This document shows positions 9,601 through 20,329 of a DNA stretch of 64,000 nucleotides, piece after piece. Positions within the stretch are counted from its first letter, which is position 1, and every line of letters begins with the position of its first letter. A program made the translations under genes and the position numbers. The stretch spans positions 3,162,001 to 3,226,000 of the forward strand of contig JAMXDE010000005.1 in NCBI GenBank assembly GCA_026770025.1, given 5' to 3'. Origin of the DNA: Craspedostauros australis. Its lineage: Eukaryota; Bacillariophyta; Bacillariophyceae; Mastogloiales; Achnanthaceae. Below the pieces are notes generated by a model. The model made no database searches. It saw only the letters and a list, made by a program, of their open reading frames with translations, and had not been told where the DNA came from.

Positions 9601-12075
9601 GAGGCGCGTGTTGGATCCTACAAACACCTGTACCATGGTACATCCACCGTGTCCGGGAACTCCATCATGATGAGCAGGCGTGTCAGAGAACAACGTGTCC
9701 ATGGAAACAACATCGTGTAGTCGGTTGACATTGGCTGCGGGGAATCTAGACTTATAGTGCTTACGCATGGGATAACGCTCAGACATGCGATACCACTGGG
9801 TAGTACATGCAAGAGTGTCACGCACGCGGTCTGCTGGAATCCACCCGAAGTATGGCCGTAGCGCATGGAAATTGGGCGCTTTACCCACGATGTTGCGTGG
9901 CCCGGCCGGTGTTGCCTTCTCCCCATCCCCGAGCGTTGCAGCGGATTGAACGTACTGAACGCACTTGGAGATGGTGATGTCGATGTCGTTGTCGTCGCCT
10001 TCGCCGCGTTCGGCTGTGGGAATGTTGTCCAGATCAGCCTCCCCGTCCAGGACAGATGGGTCCCACTCTTGGTCGGAAGTGAAGAACACGTGTGGCAGAT
10101 CGTCTAGCTCTGCCTGAGTTGGCTTGTGCATATCCATGTATGCGAGGCCTTGACGCACGGTGAGCGGGATGATGAATCCGTCTGGCGTGACGATGGTTTG
10201 CCGGCCGCCAGGGAGGTTCTTTGGTCGCTCATTGACATCCAATCCAAACGCCGCGAGTTGGTTGGCAGAATGGATGGTGCGCCCTTTCCCGTAGTTGGCG
10301 TACTGATGGAACCAACCGATCACCGGTCCTGAGGTGGTCTGGATGACAGCGGTGGCCGTGACCAGCGCTAGATCCTTGATCTCTGCGTCACCGATTCCAG
10401 AAACATCAGCACGGTTGGACGTGGACTCCATCACCAGCATGTCATCACCAACGAGACCGCCGTTAGCACCTCCATCCACCAATGCGCCTTGCACAGTCAC
10501 GTTCGTGTTGTTGAACTTGTACGATACGTTCGTGTGAGACAGGGTGTAGGTGCGACCGTCAATGACGAGGGTAGTCGGCGGGCTCCCGGACGCGCTAGAC
10601 ATGGCATTGGAAAGCATACGGTTGATTGCTGTTCCAGCGGTAGAACTAGATTCGTTATTGTTACTACCTTTGTCGTTGGTCTGGGTGTCCTGTTGGTCGT
10701 TCTGGTTGGATGTGGACCCACTGCGGTTGGTGTTGTTGGCAGAACGCCTAGGCTTGTCCTTCTTACCACGTCCAGACTTGGCTCGCCGGGCTTGGAGGAA
10801 GTCGCTGCGTTGCTTGTCAGTCAGCTTTTGGAACTCCTCTCGCGGCAGCCGTTCTCGTGTCTCCTTGCTGTAGTCCTTGTTGGACTTCCAGAGATTGGGT
10901 CCGTTGTCCTTATCCTTCCCACGTTGCTTGCGCTGGTCGGTGTTGTTAACTTGCCGTGGCGTCTTTGGCTTGTTGGCGTCGTGGCCATCGAGTTGGACGG
11001 CGTACGACCGAACGAGCTCAACGAGGGTATCGAACTCCATGGTGGTTGCGGAGGTGCCGGGTGTGTAGGCCAGGATCGCGGTCTGCAGGTAGTCAGTCTG
11101 GAAGATAGACTGGTACAGAGCCTTGTCGGCCTCGATGGCGTTCGTCAACCACTCCTTCTTCGTCGCATCGTCGATCGGATCATCACGCAATGCCTCAAGT
11201 TCGTGCACCTTGTGTTGCCACAGGTCCAGGAACTGCTCACGAGTTTTGCGCCACTGCTTGTCCAGCTTGAACTTGATGATCTCGTCTCGGATGCGTCGGA
11301 TGGTGTTGACGGCGGTGGCACCGGTGGTGTACTCGCGGACCAGCATGCAGTAGACGGCTTGACCATCACAGATCGACTCATACGGAGTGACACACTTCCT
11401 ACTCTTCGTGGTCTGCAGGTTGGATACAAACACGTTGAACAGGAAGGTGGACTGCACTTTGAAGAGCTCGGCTTGTTCATCGGGTGGGGTGTAGTCAACA
11501 TCGAGAACATTTGAGATGCCATGAGCAGCAGCAGTGGCACGCAGACGACGATGGAATGTAGCGAAGTATTTATCATCAGACAACTTGGGATAGTCGCTAA
11601 TGTTACGCTTGATGCTACGGTTGAACTCTGCGGCGAGGTCGCGTCCGGTCTTCTCCGTTGGGTCGGTCTTCGTTGGTTTGAAGGGGAATGCGCTGGTGGC
11701 TGTGTCAGGCATGGCGGTTGAGGATGCGGGCGATGGTGTGAACGTCCGGGCGACATACTCCATGTATGAAGCTGGGTTGAGTTCCCGCCATGTCTCTACA
11801 GTGGGACTAGGTTGAACACTGAACCAGCCAATGGCATTGGAGAATTTCCGGATTGCTACCTTAGACAGTTGGGCTACGTAGTCGGGTTCCGGATCAGATC
11901 GCGCGATGGTGGCGTTCATGTCAAGCATGTCTTCGCGATGAAGCGAAGCGAAATCCATGATGGTTCGGATCTCTTCGGTATGCAAGATAAGCCATTCGGT
12001 AGACGAGTCGTCATATCCGAGAACGCTGAGGACGTGCGCCAGGATGGTGTCGTTGATTGGGATTGCGTTGGACAT
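6610..12075 (-). CDS. Nested copia Gag-Pol polyprotein
   Basis: One continuous frame of 1821 codons with the Ty1/copia order Gag, protease, integrase, reverse transcriptase, RNase H. Gag fills roughly the first 500 residues and ends in a basic Asn/Ser-rich linker. The protease signature VDGGANGG is near residue 532. The integrase core lies near residues 790-895, with acidic residues in MDTLFSD, SDNATAQ and NPVERR. Reverse transcriptase carries NAYLEAYT and the catalytic YVDD near residue 1460, and RNase H carries FVDANLMHCKVTGKS and EWFSKRQ. Integrase lies before reverse transcriptase, which excludes gypsy/Ty3. The ATG at 12075 follows a 1.5 kb leader. It looks whole. Confidence 0.95.
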   Translation of the reverse strand: MSNAIPINDTILAHVLSVLGYDDSSTEWLILHTEEIRTIMDFASLHREDMLDMNATIARSDPEPDYVAQLSKVAIRKFSNAIGWFSVQPSPTVETWRELNPASYMEYVARTFTPSPASSTAMPDTATSAFPFKPTKTDPTEKTGRDLAAEFNRSIKRNISDYPKLSDDKYFATFHRRLRATAAAHGISNVLDVDYTPPDEQAELFKVQSTFLFNVFVSNLQTTKSRKCVTPYESICDGQAVYCMLVREYTTGATAVNTIRRIRDEIIKFKLDKQWRKTREQFLDLWQHKVHELEALRDDPIDDATKKEWLTNAIEADKALYQSIFQTDYLQTAILAYTPGTSATTMEFDTLVELVRSYAVQLDGHDANKPKTPRQVNNTDQRKQRGKDKDNGPNLWKSNKDYSKETRERLPREEFQKLTDKQRSDFLQARRAKSGRGKKDKPRRSANNTNRSGSTSNQNDQQDTQTNDKGSNNNESSSTAGTAINRMLSNAMSSASGSPPTTLVIDGRTYTLSHTNVSYKFNNTNVTVQGALVDGGANGGLVGDDMLVMESTSNRADVSGIGDAEIKDLALVTATAVIQTTSGPVIGWFHQYANYGKGRTIHSANQLAAFGLDVNERPKNLPGGRQTIVTPDGFIIPLTVRQGLAYMDMHKPTQAELDDLPHVFFTSDQEWDPSVLDGEADLDNIPTAERGEGDDNDIDITISKCVQYVQSAATLGDGEKATPAGPRNIVGKAPNFHALRPYFGWIPADRVRDTLACTTQWYRMSERYPMRKHYKSRFPAANVNRLHDVVSMDTLFSDTPAHHDGVPGHGGCTMVQVFVGSNTRLTAAYPLASESHVPHVVQDFIREHGAMDVLMSDNATAQIGGKMKDILRQYCIADHQSEPHHQHQNPVERRIQDIKRTTNGIMDRTGTPARFWLICTLYVVGLLNHLSQSTAGHITPIQAATGQRPDVSKYLSFHWWEPVYYKVGNAAFPGTTQERRGRWAGPCEHKGDELTFWVLDDATQRLLPRSSIRRVSDDARNLRADYPLPDSGEDGDVDDEASENGSPDDFDSDSTPKARQPVVHALSDLVATSHGESDPGVVKVPKFSPDELLGLTFLHQQDGLKWRARVIRKIKDGDAANHDNIKMLIAYGDDDTEELIAYTDLADIIEQQHEQEIGDGEMCVFKAITGHEGPFHSSHSKYNGSSYNVKVQWEDGSVTMEPLDVIAKDDPVSCAKYAADNNLLGLPGWKRFRKLAKRKKKLNRLINAGKRKTRAQGPIFKFGVQVPRNGKEARQLDEKNGNSKWVDAERKEMAQLHEYGTFKDLGKNARKPDGYKQIKLLWVYDVKHDLRHKARCVAGGHLTDPCKDMAYAGVVNLRSFRIALLAAELNNLKPMVGDIGNAYLEAYTKEKICFVAGPEFQEFAGHMMIIVKALYGLRTSGARFHESLADTLRDMKFFQCKADPDVWMRDAGRCWEYICVYVDDLMAVMEDPQSFFDTLINKYKYKLKGVGPIKYHLGADFDRDKDGTLTMSPQSYIKRMLANYEQVHGELPRTYTSPMEHNDAPELDTSRELNPVETRQFQSLIGALQWCITLGRFDIAAAVMTLSRFRAQPRIGHMDRAKRVYGYLRKRSDAAIRFRTGIPDHERFFEVPDHEWMYSVYGDAEEETADDDPTPKGKAVRMTTFVDANLMHCKVTGKSATGVLHLLNQTPIEWFSKRQTTVETATYGSEFVAARQATEQVIAMRLTLRAMGIPLDGPAWMFGDNQSVITSSTIPNSVLSKRHNALAYHRVRAAVAAKILHFCKIDGTENVADVMTKFLPWAKYWPLVRPLLFWKGETLGG

Positions 12076-13602
12076 CGTGTAGCTGGGTGTTGCGAGGACG
12101 TGGTCGTTGGTCCAATTTGTTATTATTATCGGACGAGTATTTTCCCGCAGCTCCCAGGAAAGTGGTCACACTTGGAAATGACTGTGCCGTCCGCTGTGAT
12201 GTCGAAGTGTTCGCCGGGATGTGACGGTGGATTTCTGCGCTTGTCGGAATTCGTCGGGAATTGAAGTGGTGCCGGATGCAAAGCGCCAGTGATGGCGAAG
12301 GCGTCAGCGGTATCTCAAGTGGACTGTAGTTGGGTGATCTTGGATGACTGATTGATAAAAACACCCAACGGGACCAAGTGAATTTCCCGATTGACCAAAT
12401 GCGAAGACGGTGAGAAATGTCAGTCAGGACCGTATGAATTTCCTGGTTGGATTATTTGTTGGCGCGCGACCCGAAGTCCGATGGATGACTGGGATGGCGA
12501 AGGAGTTGTGAACCGATGTGACGCGCCAGTGATGGTACGAACCGAAGGAATTCGTAGCCAATCAGAAGGTGGACTGAGCGCAAATGGCTGTTGTTGATGG
12601 AACGATTGTTGTTTTGTTGGTCTTGAAACGATGAAACGTCGCGGATGGATTGCGCGTTGGATGGCCCTGCCCGTTCGGATTTCGTCTCTCCGAGCGCCGT
12701 ATTCTTGCGCTTGTTCAGCTGTGCTTCACCAAGATGTGATGCACCTTTGGTTTTACCCAGTTGGACCTTCGATCCAATCCGTGCCTCCTTTGAGTGCCAC
12801 GGATCAGCTTGCGATACGTGTTTTAGATCTGGCAGCAGCTTGCCCGATGTACCTGATGCTAACAGGATTTTGCACGCTAATGAGCGCGGTGCCCCCCAGG
12901 TGCCAGCAACTGCTTTGATTCACCTGGTTCCACCACTCGCGTTTTCATCCAGCTTAAACCAGCCTTTCGGTGTCGTTAGACTTATTCGCGTGATATTGCT
13001 ATCAACACAATGCTAGCTTTACGGGTTGCTTCCGCGGTATCTCTACCGATCGCGTTTCTTCCCCAGTCAAGGGCGGACGCTAGTCCGGTTAGCAGTTATC
13101 TCTGCGTCCCTTTTGGACGTTAACCGATCTCAAGTACGGCTTAGACTTAGTGTTAACGACTGACCAGGTCGCGACAACTCACGGGGAGATTGCCGATAGG
13201 TTTCAGAGGGCCTTTCCGCTCCAAGTTTTTACGTGTATCTTGCTTCACGGGCTTTCACCTTTGTCGATGCTGACCAGGCCAAGTGTTTACGTGTGTCTTG
13301 CTTCACGGGCTTGTACACCTTTGTCTTTTAGCTGACCAGCTATCGTAAGTAATGCAGTGATGCGATACTTGGTTGTTGGGATGAATTACTCCGCCTGCGA
13401 TATTCGCAACAGCGGGTGAGCCTTTCTGCACTTTGGCAGGGCAAAGCGGGTGTGGCGGCACGTAGCAATCTGCACACACGAGCAATTGGGTTCGTCGTCA
13501 CGAACGCGTTGGATTCTTCGGCCGGAATCAAAGGAAGGGACAGCGTGATGTCACCAAGGCAGCACAGCGCTTCAGGATTCGTTCATGTACTCCGATAGAG
13601 AC
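12076..13602 (-). other. Nested copia 5' leader
   Basis: About 1.5 kb between the primer site and gag, with no coding frame I can support. It contains an imperfect direct repeat (core TCTTGCTTCACGGGCTT) near 13229 and 13284. Packaging or translation signals would be expected here in the family but cannot be located by eye. Confidence 0.6.
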
Positions 13603-13616
13603 TGCGACTGTTAATC
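13603..13616 (-). other. Primer binding site of nested copia (tRNA-Asn anticodon arm)
   Basis: Directly abuts the 5' LTR. The plus strand reads TGCGACTGTTAATC, the same sense as the anticodon arm of eukaryotic tRNA-Asn(GUU), whose loop is CUGUUAA. The element RNA is therefore complementary to the inside of that tRNA rather than to its 3' end. Confidence 0.75.
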
Positions 13617-14330
13617 TGATAATCAGCAATTACACACAGGACAAGAGGAGAGCACCAAACACTGCACTTACGACGCCGCCTGGGTGATCAATCCAATAGG
13701 TGAAGTTGGAGATGTTTGGTGTATTTGGTTGCTAAGTTATTGGTGTGTCAATTGATGATTGAGTTTGGATTATGAGATGATGATCTCCTATTTCTAGTGA
13801 TGGTGCCTATTGCACGGTTGCTAACGTGCTGCTTGATTACCTCGTGTTGTATCTCGCAGTCTTTCCTAAAACATTGCCCAAGATGGCATGTTGATTTACA
13901 CGATATCTCGTGTTATTCTCGCCCTTGGGTCTTTCTTCATCTCTCCTGGTCTTGCCTAATCTTGATCTCTGTTTGATCACATATGAGTTGATCCGTCTAC
14001 GTCGACGAGGTGCATGCATCACCTCTGACGATGTTGTTCTGGATCCTAAATGTTGTTGCTACGTGCTCAATGATGCATTCGGCTAGGCTAGACAGGTCAG
14101 CATACCATGACTAAAATATAATCTCGATTCCGAGGATCACAATGACCGATCCTCTGGCGTCATACAATGATGTCAGTGCCTACGTCATGTTCGATGACAG
14201 TAGTGACTGAATCTTAATCGTGTATCAAGACTCATCCGACTATACTCTCAAATCGAGTCGAATCAGAAAATATTGAATCACGTTCTAGTCATGGGAGATG
14301 GGTACCTTAATTTCGATCTAGATGTTGATA
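13617..14330 (-). repeat. Nested copia 5' LTR
   Basis: 714 bp partner of 5872-6585. The only difference I see lies in the GCGTCATAC(G/A)ATGATG stretch. Confidence 0.92.
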
Positions 14331-14335
14331 GACAG

Positions 14336-14490
14336 CAACATGAGATACAGCTCAATAAAGATAACATAGAACCAGAAGTCACTCAACCCAAACAGTGTCT
14401 TCACTTAACAGCTTGTCACCCGCGTCCTGAAAGACTTGATCTCTCTTGAAGGACTCGTGTGATTTCGCTGTGTACAATAACGAGATAACA
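14336..14490 (+). repeat. Outer copia 5' LTR, right part
   Basis: Continues the LTR after the nested insertion and matches 20170-20324. It ends CGAGATAACA directly before the primer site. Confidence 0.9.
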
Positions 14491-14504
14491 GATTAACAGT
14501 CGCA
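14491..14504 (+). other. Primer binding site of outer copia (tRNA-Asn anticodon arm)
   Basis: GATTAACAGTCGCA directly follows the 5' LTR. Its complement TGCGACTGTTAATC is the tRNA-Asn(GUU) anticodon arm, the same 14 bases as in the nested element. Confidence 0.75.
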
Positions 14505-14641
14505 AGCACTACGTCCTGACCTGACTGAGTGAACCCCCCTCCAACCCACCGAGCTGATCCCATCAGCAACAAACCAACTACATCACGTGACGACGTGAAG
14601 CAGGAACCGAACAACAACAAGAGCCTCCCAAGGCAGCGCAC

Positions 14642-14741
14642 ACGAACACACCGAGCACAGCGTATCCGCTTCTCCGTGACGAACCGAACAAACGAACACA
14701 CCGAGCACAGCGTATCCGCTTCTCTGTGACGAACCGAACAA
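14642..14741 (+). repeat. Two-copy 50-bp tandem repeat in the outer copia leader
   Basis: Two nearly identical 50-base units (core ACCGAGCACAGCGTATCC) end one base before the gag ATG at 14743. Confidence 0.85.
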
Positions 14742-14742
14742 G

Positions 14743-17700
14743 ATGACAGAACCCACCGACCCCATCACTGTACTGAACCACGTCCTCAAGGCCGTGGGTA
14801 TCTCCGACGACTCCGACCATCGCCGCGTTATCATCGACGCAGCGGTGGAGAATGTTGACGACCTCACCTTCCTCACCAAGGAAGATCTCGACGGTCTTCA
14901 TCGCGACTTCACTCCCACCTCGGGAGACCCATACTCATGCCGACTGACCGCGTTGCACATTCGCAAGATCCTCGCACTCCCAATGTGGTATGACGCGCAA
15001 GCTGGCGACGGCGACTCCGTCTGGCTTGCCCTGAATGCTGCGAGGCTCCAGAGCTTCATGCGAACCGAACTCAAGAAGCGCATGGATGCCTCCATGCCGA
15101 CACCCGAACCCACCATGTCGTCCATGGTGACACCACCACCACCACCTGAACCTGTCTCTGATGGAGCCGCTGCCTTCGACAAGGGTATCAAGCGGAACCT
15201 CAGCGACTATCCGATCCTGAAGAGCGATGACCAGTTCATGGTCTTTGACCGACGTCTTCGAGCCACCGCTGCAGCGCACGGTGTGAAGAACGTCGTAGAC
15301 CCCGAGTACCTCCCGACCCAAGATGAGTCTGAGCTGTTCGACAAACAGCGCACCTTCCTCTTCTACGTCTTGACCCACTGTCTCAGGACCACGAAGAGTC
15401 GCAACTGTCTCCAGGCATACGCCGATGACGAGAACGGTCATGGGGTGTATACCATGCTCCGTGAAGAGTATGCAACCGGAGTAGCTGCGGCCAACAAGGC
15501 CCAGCTGATCCAAGAGGAAATCCGAAACCTCAAGCTGAACCACTCCTGGAACGGCAGCTGTGAAGCCTTCGTGAACAGCTGGCTCAGCAAGATCAACAAC
15601 CTCGAAGAGATCCAGGATGCACCTGTCTCTGAGGACTGGAAGCTCCAGTGGCTCAAGGAGGCCATCACCCCTGACGCCGATCTCTTCCGTTCCCTTGACG
15701 ACGCCGATGCTCTCCAGAGCAACTTGGCGTTGGCGACAGGAAAGACCAACTTCAGGTTGGACTTCAATGCCTTCCTTGGTGTTGTGCGCAGATCCGCACA
15801 GCGCAATGACCTGCGCGTCCCACGCAACAAGACCAAGCGTAGGGTCAACAACACAAGCAAGGACGCAAGCAACAACGAGAACAAGACCGATGTTGCAAAG
15901 TCCGGTTCCCTGATCGACAGCGGTGCGAATGGAGGATTGGCAGGCGATGATGTGACTATCATCAGCCGTACCAACCATACCGCCGACATCAGCGGAATTG
16001 GAGACACCGCAATCGTCAACCTGGACATCGGAACAGTCGCTGGACTCGTCATGTCCACCGAGGGACCTATCATCGCGAAGTTCCACCAATACGCCCTCTA
16101 TGGCAAGGGCAAGACGATTCACTCGACGAATCAGCTCGGTGCATTCGGTCTCGATGTCAACGAGCGTCCTCGCGAACTCCCTGGAGGGAGACAGACAATC
16201 ATCGTGCCTGATGGGCATGTGATCCCTCTCTCCATCCGACAGGGCCTGTCCTACATGGACATGAGGCCTCCCACACGCAAGGAGATCGACACGTACCCAC
16301 ACGTGGATTTCACTGCCGACGAAGAGTGGGACCCATCCACTCTCGACCACGAGTTCACTTTGCCGAACGAGATCTCTGATGGTGTCCCAGACGACGGCAT
16401 CCACTCACTGGACTCCATCGAAGTGTTCACCAGTGAGACCGGTGCCCCAAACCAGGGTGCTATCACTCATGCAAAGCCGACGATCGACTACGAGGCCCTC
16501 CGTCCATACTTCGGATGGATCCCGGCCAGAAGAGTCCAAGACACCCTCAAGTGCACGTCCCAATGGTACCGCGCCTCCGAGCGGTTCACCATGAGGAAGC
16601 ATTTCAAGACCAGATTCCCTGCTGCGAACGTGGACAGGCTCCACGAGACCGTTGCCATGGACACGTTGTTCTCTGACACACCTGCACACGACGATGGTGT
16701 GCCAGGCCATGGTGGCAGCACGATGATGCAAGTATACGTGGCCGTGGATTCTCGCTTCACCGCAGGATTCCCCATGACATCGGAGAAGCAAGTCGCTTCC
16801 ACTCTCCAAGACTTCATCCGGCGCCATGGAGCTCCTGACCTCCTGATGTCCGATAACGCGAAATCCGAGATCGGATTCAAGGTGCAAGACATCCTCCGAC
16901 AGTACTCCATCGCTGACCATCAGAGCGAACCGGAGCACCAGCACCAGAACGCCGCAGAGAGGCGTATCCAAGACATCAAACGCATGACGAACGGCATCAT
17001 GGATAGGACGGGCACACCTGCTCGCTTCTGGCTCATCTGCACCATGTATGTCATTGTGCTATTCAACCACTTGGCTCAGCGCACGGCAGGTAACGTCACG
17101 CCAATGCAGGCAGCCTACGGACACCGTCCCGATGTGAGCAAGTTCCTTGCCTACCGATAGTGGCAACCGGTGTACTACCGCGTGGAGAAACCTGGCTTCC
17201 CCAGCCAGTCCAAGGAGCGAAAGGGGAGGTGGGCCGGACCCTGCCTCCACAAGGGTGACGAGCTCACCTTCTGGGTGTTGGACGATGACACCCAACAGCT
17301 CCTCCCTCGATCCTCGATCCGTGCCGCCGACGAGCACGGCTCCCGCAACCTGCGTGTCGACTTTCCCCTGGCCGACGTTGGGGAGGAAGACGGCTCGGAC
17401 ACGAACCCACCTGATGATGGGGAGCTTGACGACGACGTCCCAGTGCCTGATGGAATGCAACCAGTTGTCCATTCCCTAGGAGACGCCATTCTTTTCGCTT
17501 CTGCGGAGTCCGATCCTGGAACAGCGGACATGGCAAGAGTCTCCATCCCTCGATTCACACCAGAGGATCTCATCGGCAAGACCTTCCTGTACGACCGTGA
17601 CGGACAGAGAGTCAAGGCCGAAGTCATCCAACGCGTCAACGATGCAGATGCTGCGAACCACCAACGAATCAAGATGTTGCTCGCCTTCGACGATGGAGCC

Positions 17701-19773
17701 ACCAACGAACTCATCTCCTACGTCCAGCTGTCCGACATCATCGAACAGCAGCTCGAACGCAACGAAGACGACGAAGATGGAGTATGGGGATTCCAAGGCA
17801 TCATCGGCCACGAAGGACCTCTCACTCCGAACGCCAAGACCTACAAGGGGTCCCGATACAATGTCATTGTACAATGGGATGACGGATCAACAACATCCGA
17901 ACCACTCTCCACCATGTTGCAAGATGATCCTGTATCATGTGCGGCATACGGCCGGAAGAATGGATTGCTCGATCAGCCTGGATGGAAACGGCTGAAGAAG
18001 CTCTCTGACCGGCAGGCTCGAATGGAGCGCAAGACCTCCATCAACAAGGCCAAGAAGCACACCAACGCACCCATCTACCAGTTCGGCGTTCAGGTACCAC
18101 GCAATCACCAAGAAGCCGTACGCCTCGACAAACGCAACGGCAACACGCTCTGGGCAGATGCAGAACGTACCGAGATGGAACAGCTCTTCGGATATGAGAC
18201 ATTCCGATCGCTCGGCAAGACCAAGACCATTCCAGACGGATACCAACAGATCCGACTGCAATGGGTCTACGCGGTCAAGCACGACCTCCGACACCGAGCA
18301 CGATGTGTGGCAGGTGGTCACCTGACGGATCCATGCAAGGACTCCTCCTACGCCGGGGTTGTCAGCTTGCAGTCACTCCGAATCGCCCTACTCGCTGGCG
18401 AACTGAACGGACTCAAGACCATGGTCGGCGACATTGGAAACGCCTACCTGGAGGCATACACGAAGGAGAAGATCTGCTTCGTAGCCGGCGACGAGTTCGG
18501 GGAGCACGCAGGCCACATGCTCACGATTGTCAAGGCGCTCTACGGCCTCCGGACATCCGGAGCTCGCTTCCACGAAGCACTGGCAGATACCCTCCGAGAC
18601 ATGGGCTTCCAGCAGTGCAGATCTGACCCCGATGTGTGGATGCGTGATGCAGGTCCGCACTGGGAATACGTATGTGTATACGTAGACGATCTCATGGCGG
18701 TCATGTCTGACCCACGCTCCTTCTTCGACACTCTCACTTCGCAGTATGGCTACAAGCTCAAGGGTGTCGGCCCCATCTCCTACCATCTAGGAGCAGACTT
18801 CGGAAGAGACAGCGACGGCACAATGAAAATCAGCGCGCGTTCCTACATCAAACGCATGCTGACTAACTACGAACAGATGTTCGACGGACCACCCAACAAG
18901 ACCAGCTGCCCCATGGACAAGGACGACAGTCCTGAGCTCGATACGACACCCGAGCTCGGGGAGATCGATCGAACCAAGTACATGTCGTTGATCGGAGCCC
19001 TCCAATGGTGTGTGTCTCTGGGAAGGATTGACATACATGTGGCAGTCATGACTCTCTCCCGTTTCCGTGCATCACCAAGAGCAGGACACATGGACAGAGT
19101 GAAACGCATCTACGGGTACCTTCGTAAATACCCAGACGCCTCCATCCGCTTCCGAACCGGAATCCCCAACCATGAAGACCACTACGACATCCCGCAGCAC
19201 GAATGGATGTACTCTGTGTACGGACCCAACCGAGAGGAGCTGCCAGCGGATGCACCAACAGCCAAAGGCAAACCCGTACGTACCACGACTTTCGTTGATG
19301 CAAATCTCATGCACTGCAAGGTGACTGGGAAATCAGCAACCGGTATCGTGCATCTCATAAACCAAACACCCATCGAATGGTTCTCGAAGCGACAGTCCAC
19401 CGTGGAGACGGCCACCTACGGATCAGAATTCGTGGCAGCACGGTTGGCAACAGAACAGATCCTGTCCATCCGCCTGATGCTGTGTGAAATGGGAATACCT
19501 GTGGACGGCCCAAGCTGGCTCTTTGGTGACAACCAGAGCGTAGTCACATCCTCCACCATCCCAACCAGTGTACTATCCAAGAGACACAACGCACTGGCCT
19601 ACCACCGAGTCCGATCGGCCATCGCCGCTGGGACGATGTACTTCATCAAGATCAAGGGAAACCAGAACATCGCCGACATCCTCACGAAATTCCTTCCACG
19701 ATCGGTTTTCTGGGACCTCATCCAACCACTGTTGTTCTGGAAGGGCAACACCGATCCCAACCACAACAAGTGA
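14743..19773 (+). CDS. Outer copia Gag-Pol region
   Basis: Ty1/copia polyprotein region in the order Gag, protease (IDSGANGG, about 15915), integrase (MDTLFSD about 16655, SDNAKSE, NAAERR about 16950), reverse transcriptase (NAYLEAYT, YVDD about 18680) and RNase H (FVDANLMHCKVTGKS about 19290, EWFSKRQ). It is clearly related to the nested element but a different family, since LTRs and leader differ. It looks nearly whole with about one break in its reading frame. Confidence 0.9.
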
Positions 19774-19791
19774 CTGCGAAAAGATACGTTT

Positions 19792-19798
19792 CGGGGAG
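19792..19798 (+). other. Polypurine tract of outer copia
   Basis: CGGGGAG directly abuts the 3' LTR. The nested element has the same GGGGAG followed by TA at its 3' LTR. Confidence 0.7.
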
Positions 19799-20324
19799 TA
19801 TTAGCACAACGCTTTATTCACCTGATTCGTTTTCTGATTAGTCTGTCCTTGTATGTGCTGAAACGATGCTTTCCTCAGACACATGATTTTCGACATGAGG
19901 GACACACTAGAGAACATCAGAGATTTGGTCTGGCCACCACCCGGAAAACATGTGATGTCCAATTCGACCTGATATACTTCCCAACTAAACCTGAAATGAC
20001 AACACACTCGACGACCTCAAGCATCATCAATGGAATGTGGAATCGACAGAGCCATGGAACGGTGATGAGTGACGTCGACACAGAAGACATCATCGCCACA
20101 TCATGGGTCATCTCCACATCAGAACAAGATCGCAGAGGTGCAATGACCGAGAGCTGACCTTGAAGACAGCAACATGAGATACAGCTCAATGAAGATAACA
20201 TAGAACCAGAAGTCACTCAACCCAAACAGTGTCTTCACTTAACAGCTTGTCACCCGCGTCCTGAAAGACTTGATCTCTCTTGAAGGACTCGTGTGATTTC
20301 GCTGTGTACAATAACGAGATAACA
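19799..20324 (+). repeat. Outer copia 3' LTR
   Basis: 526 bp, TATTAGCAC...GAGATAACA, followed by the ATCAC duplication (20325-20329). It matches the split 5' LTR throughout with one difference seen. Confidence 0.93.
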
Positions 20325-20329
20325 ATCAC

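Larger units (their letters stand above)
5872..14330 (-). mobile_element. Nested Ty1/copia LTR retrotransposon
   Basis: Minus-strand element of 8459 bp inserted in the 5' LTR of the outer element, with a GACAG duplication at 5867-5871 and 14331-14335. On its coding strand: 5' LTR 14330-13617, primer site 13616-13603, long leader 13602-12076, single gag-pol frame 12075-6610, purine tract, 3' LTR 6585-5872. Both LTRs are 714 bp and I see one difference, so it is very young. The element looks whole. Confidence 0.93.
5501..20324 (+). mobile_element. Outer Ty1/copia LTR retrotransposon (contains a nested copia)
   Basis: Plus-strand Ty1/copia element of about 6.36 kb once the nested insertion (5872-14335) is set aside. 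Parts: 5' LTR split by the nested element (5501-5871 and 14336-14490), primer site 14491-14504, gag-pol 14743-19773, purine tract ending 19798, 3' LTR 19799-20324. The LTRs are 526 bp and I see one difference between them, so the insertion is young. It looks nearly whole, with about one break in its reading frame. It is flanked by ATCAC. Confidence 0.92.

Noticed and set aside
10489-11514. 341-codon plus-strand frame
   Set aside because: Antisense of the nested copia gag region.
14935-16404. 489-codon minus-strand frame
   Set aside because: Antisense of the outer copia gag-protease region.
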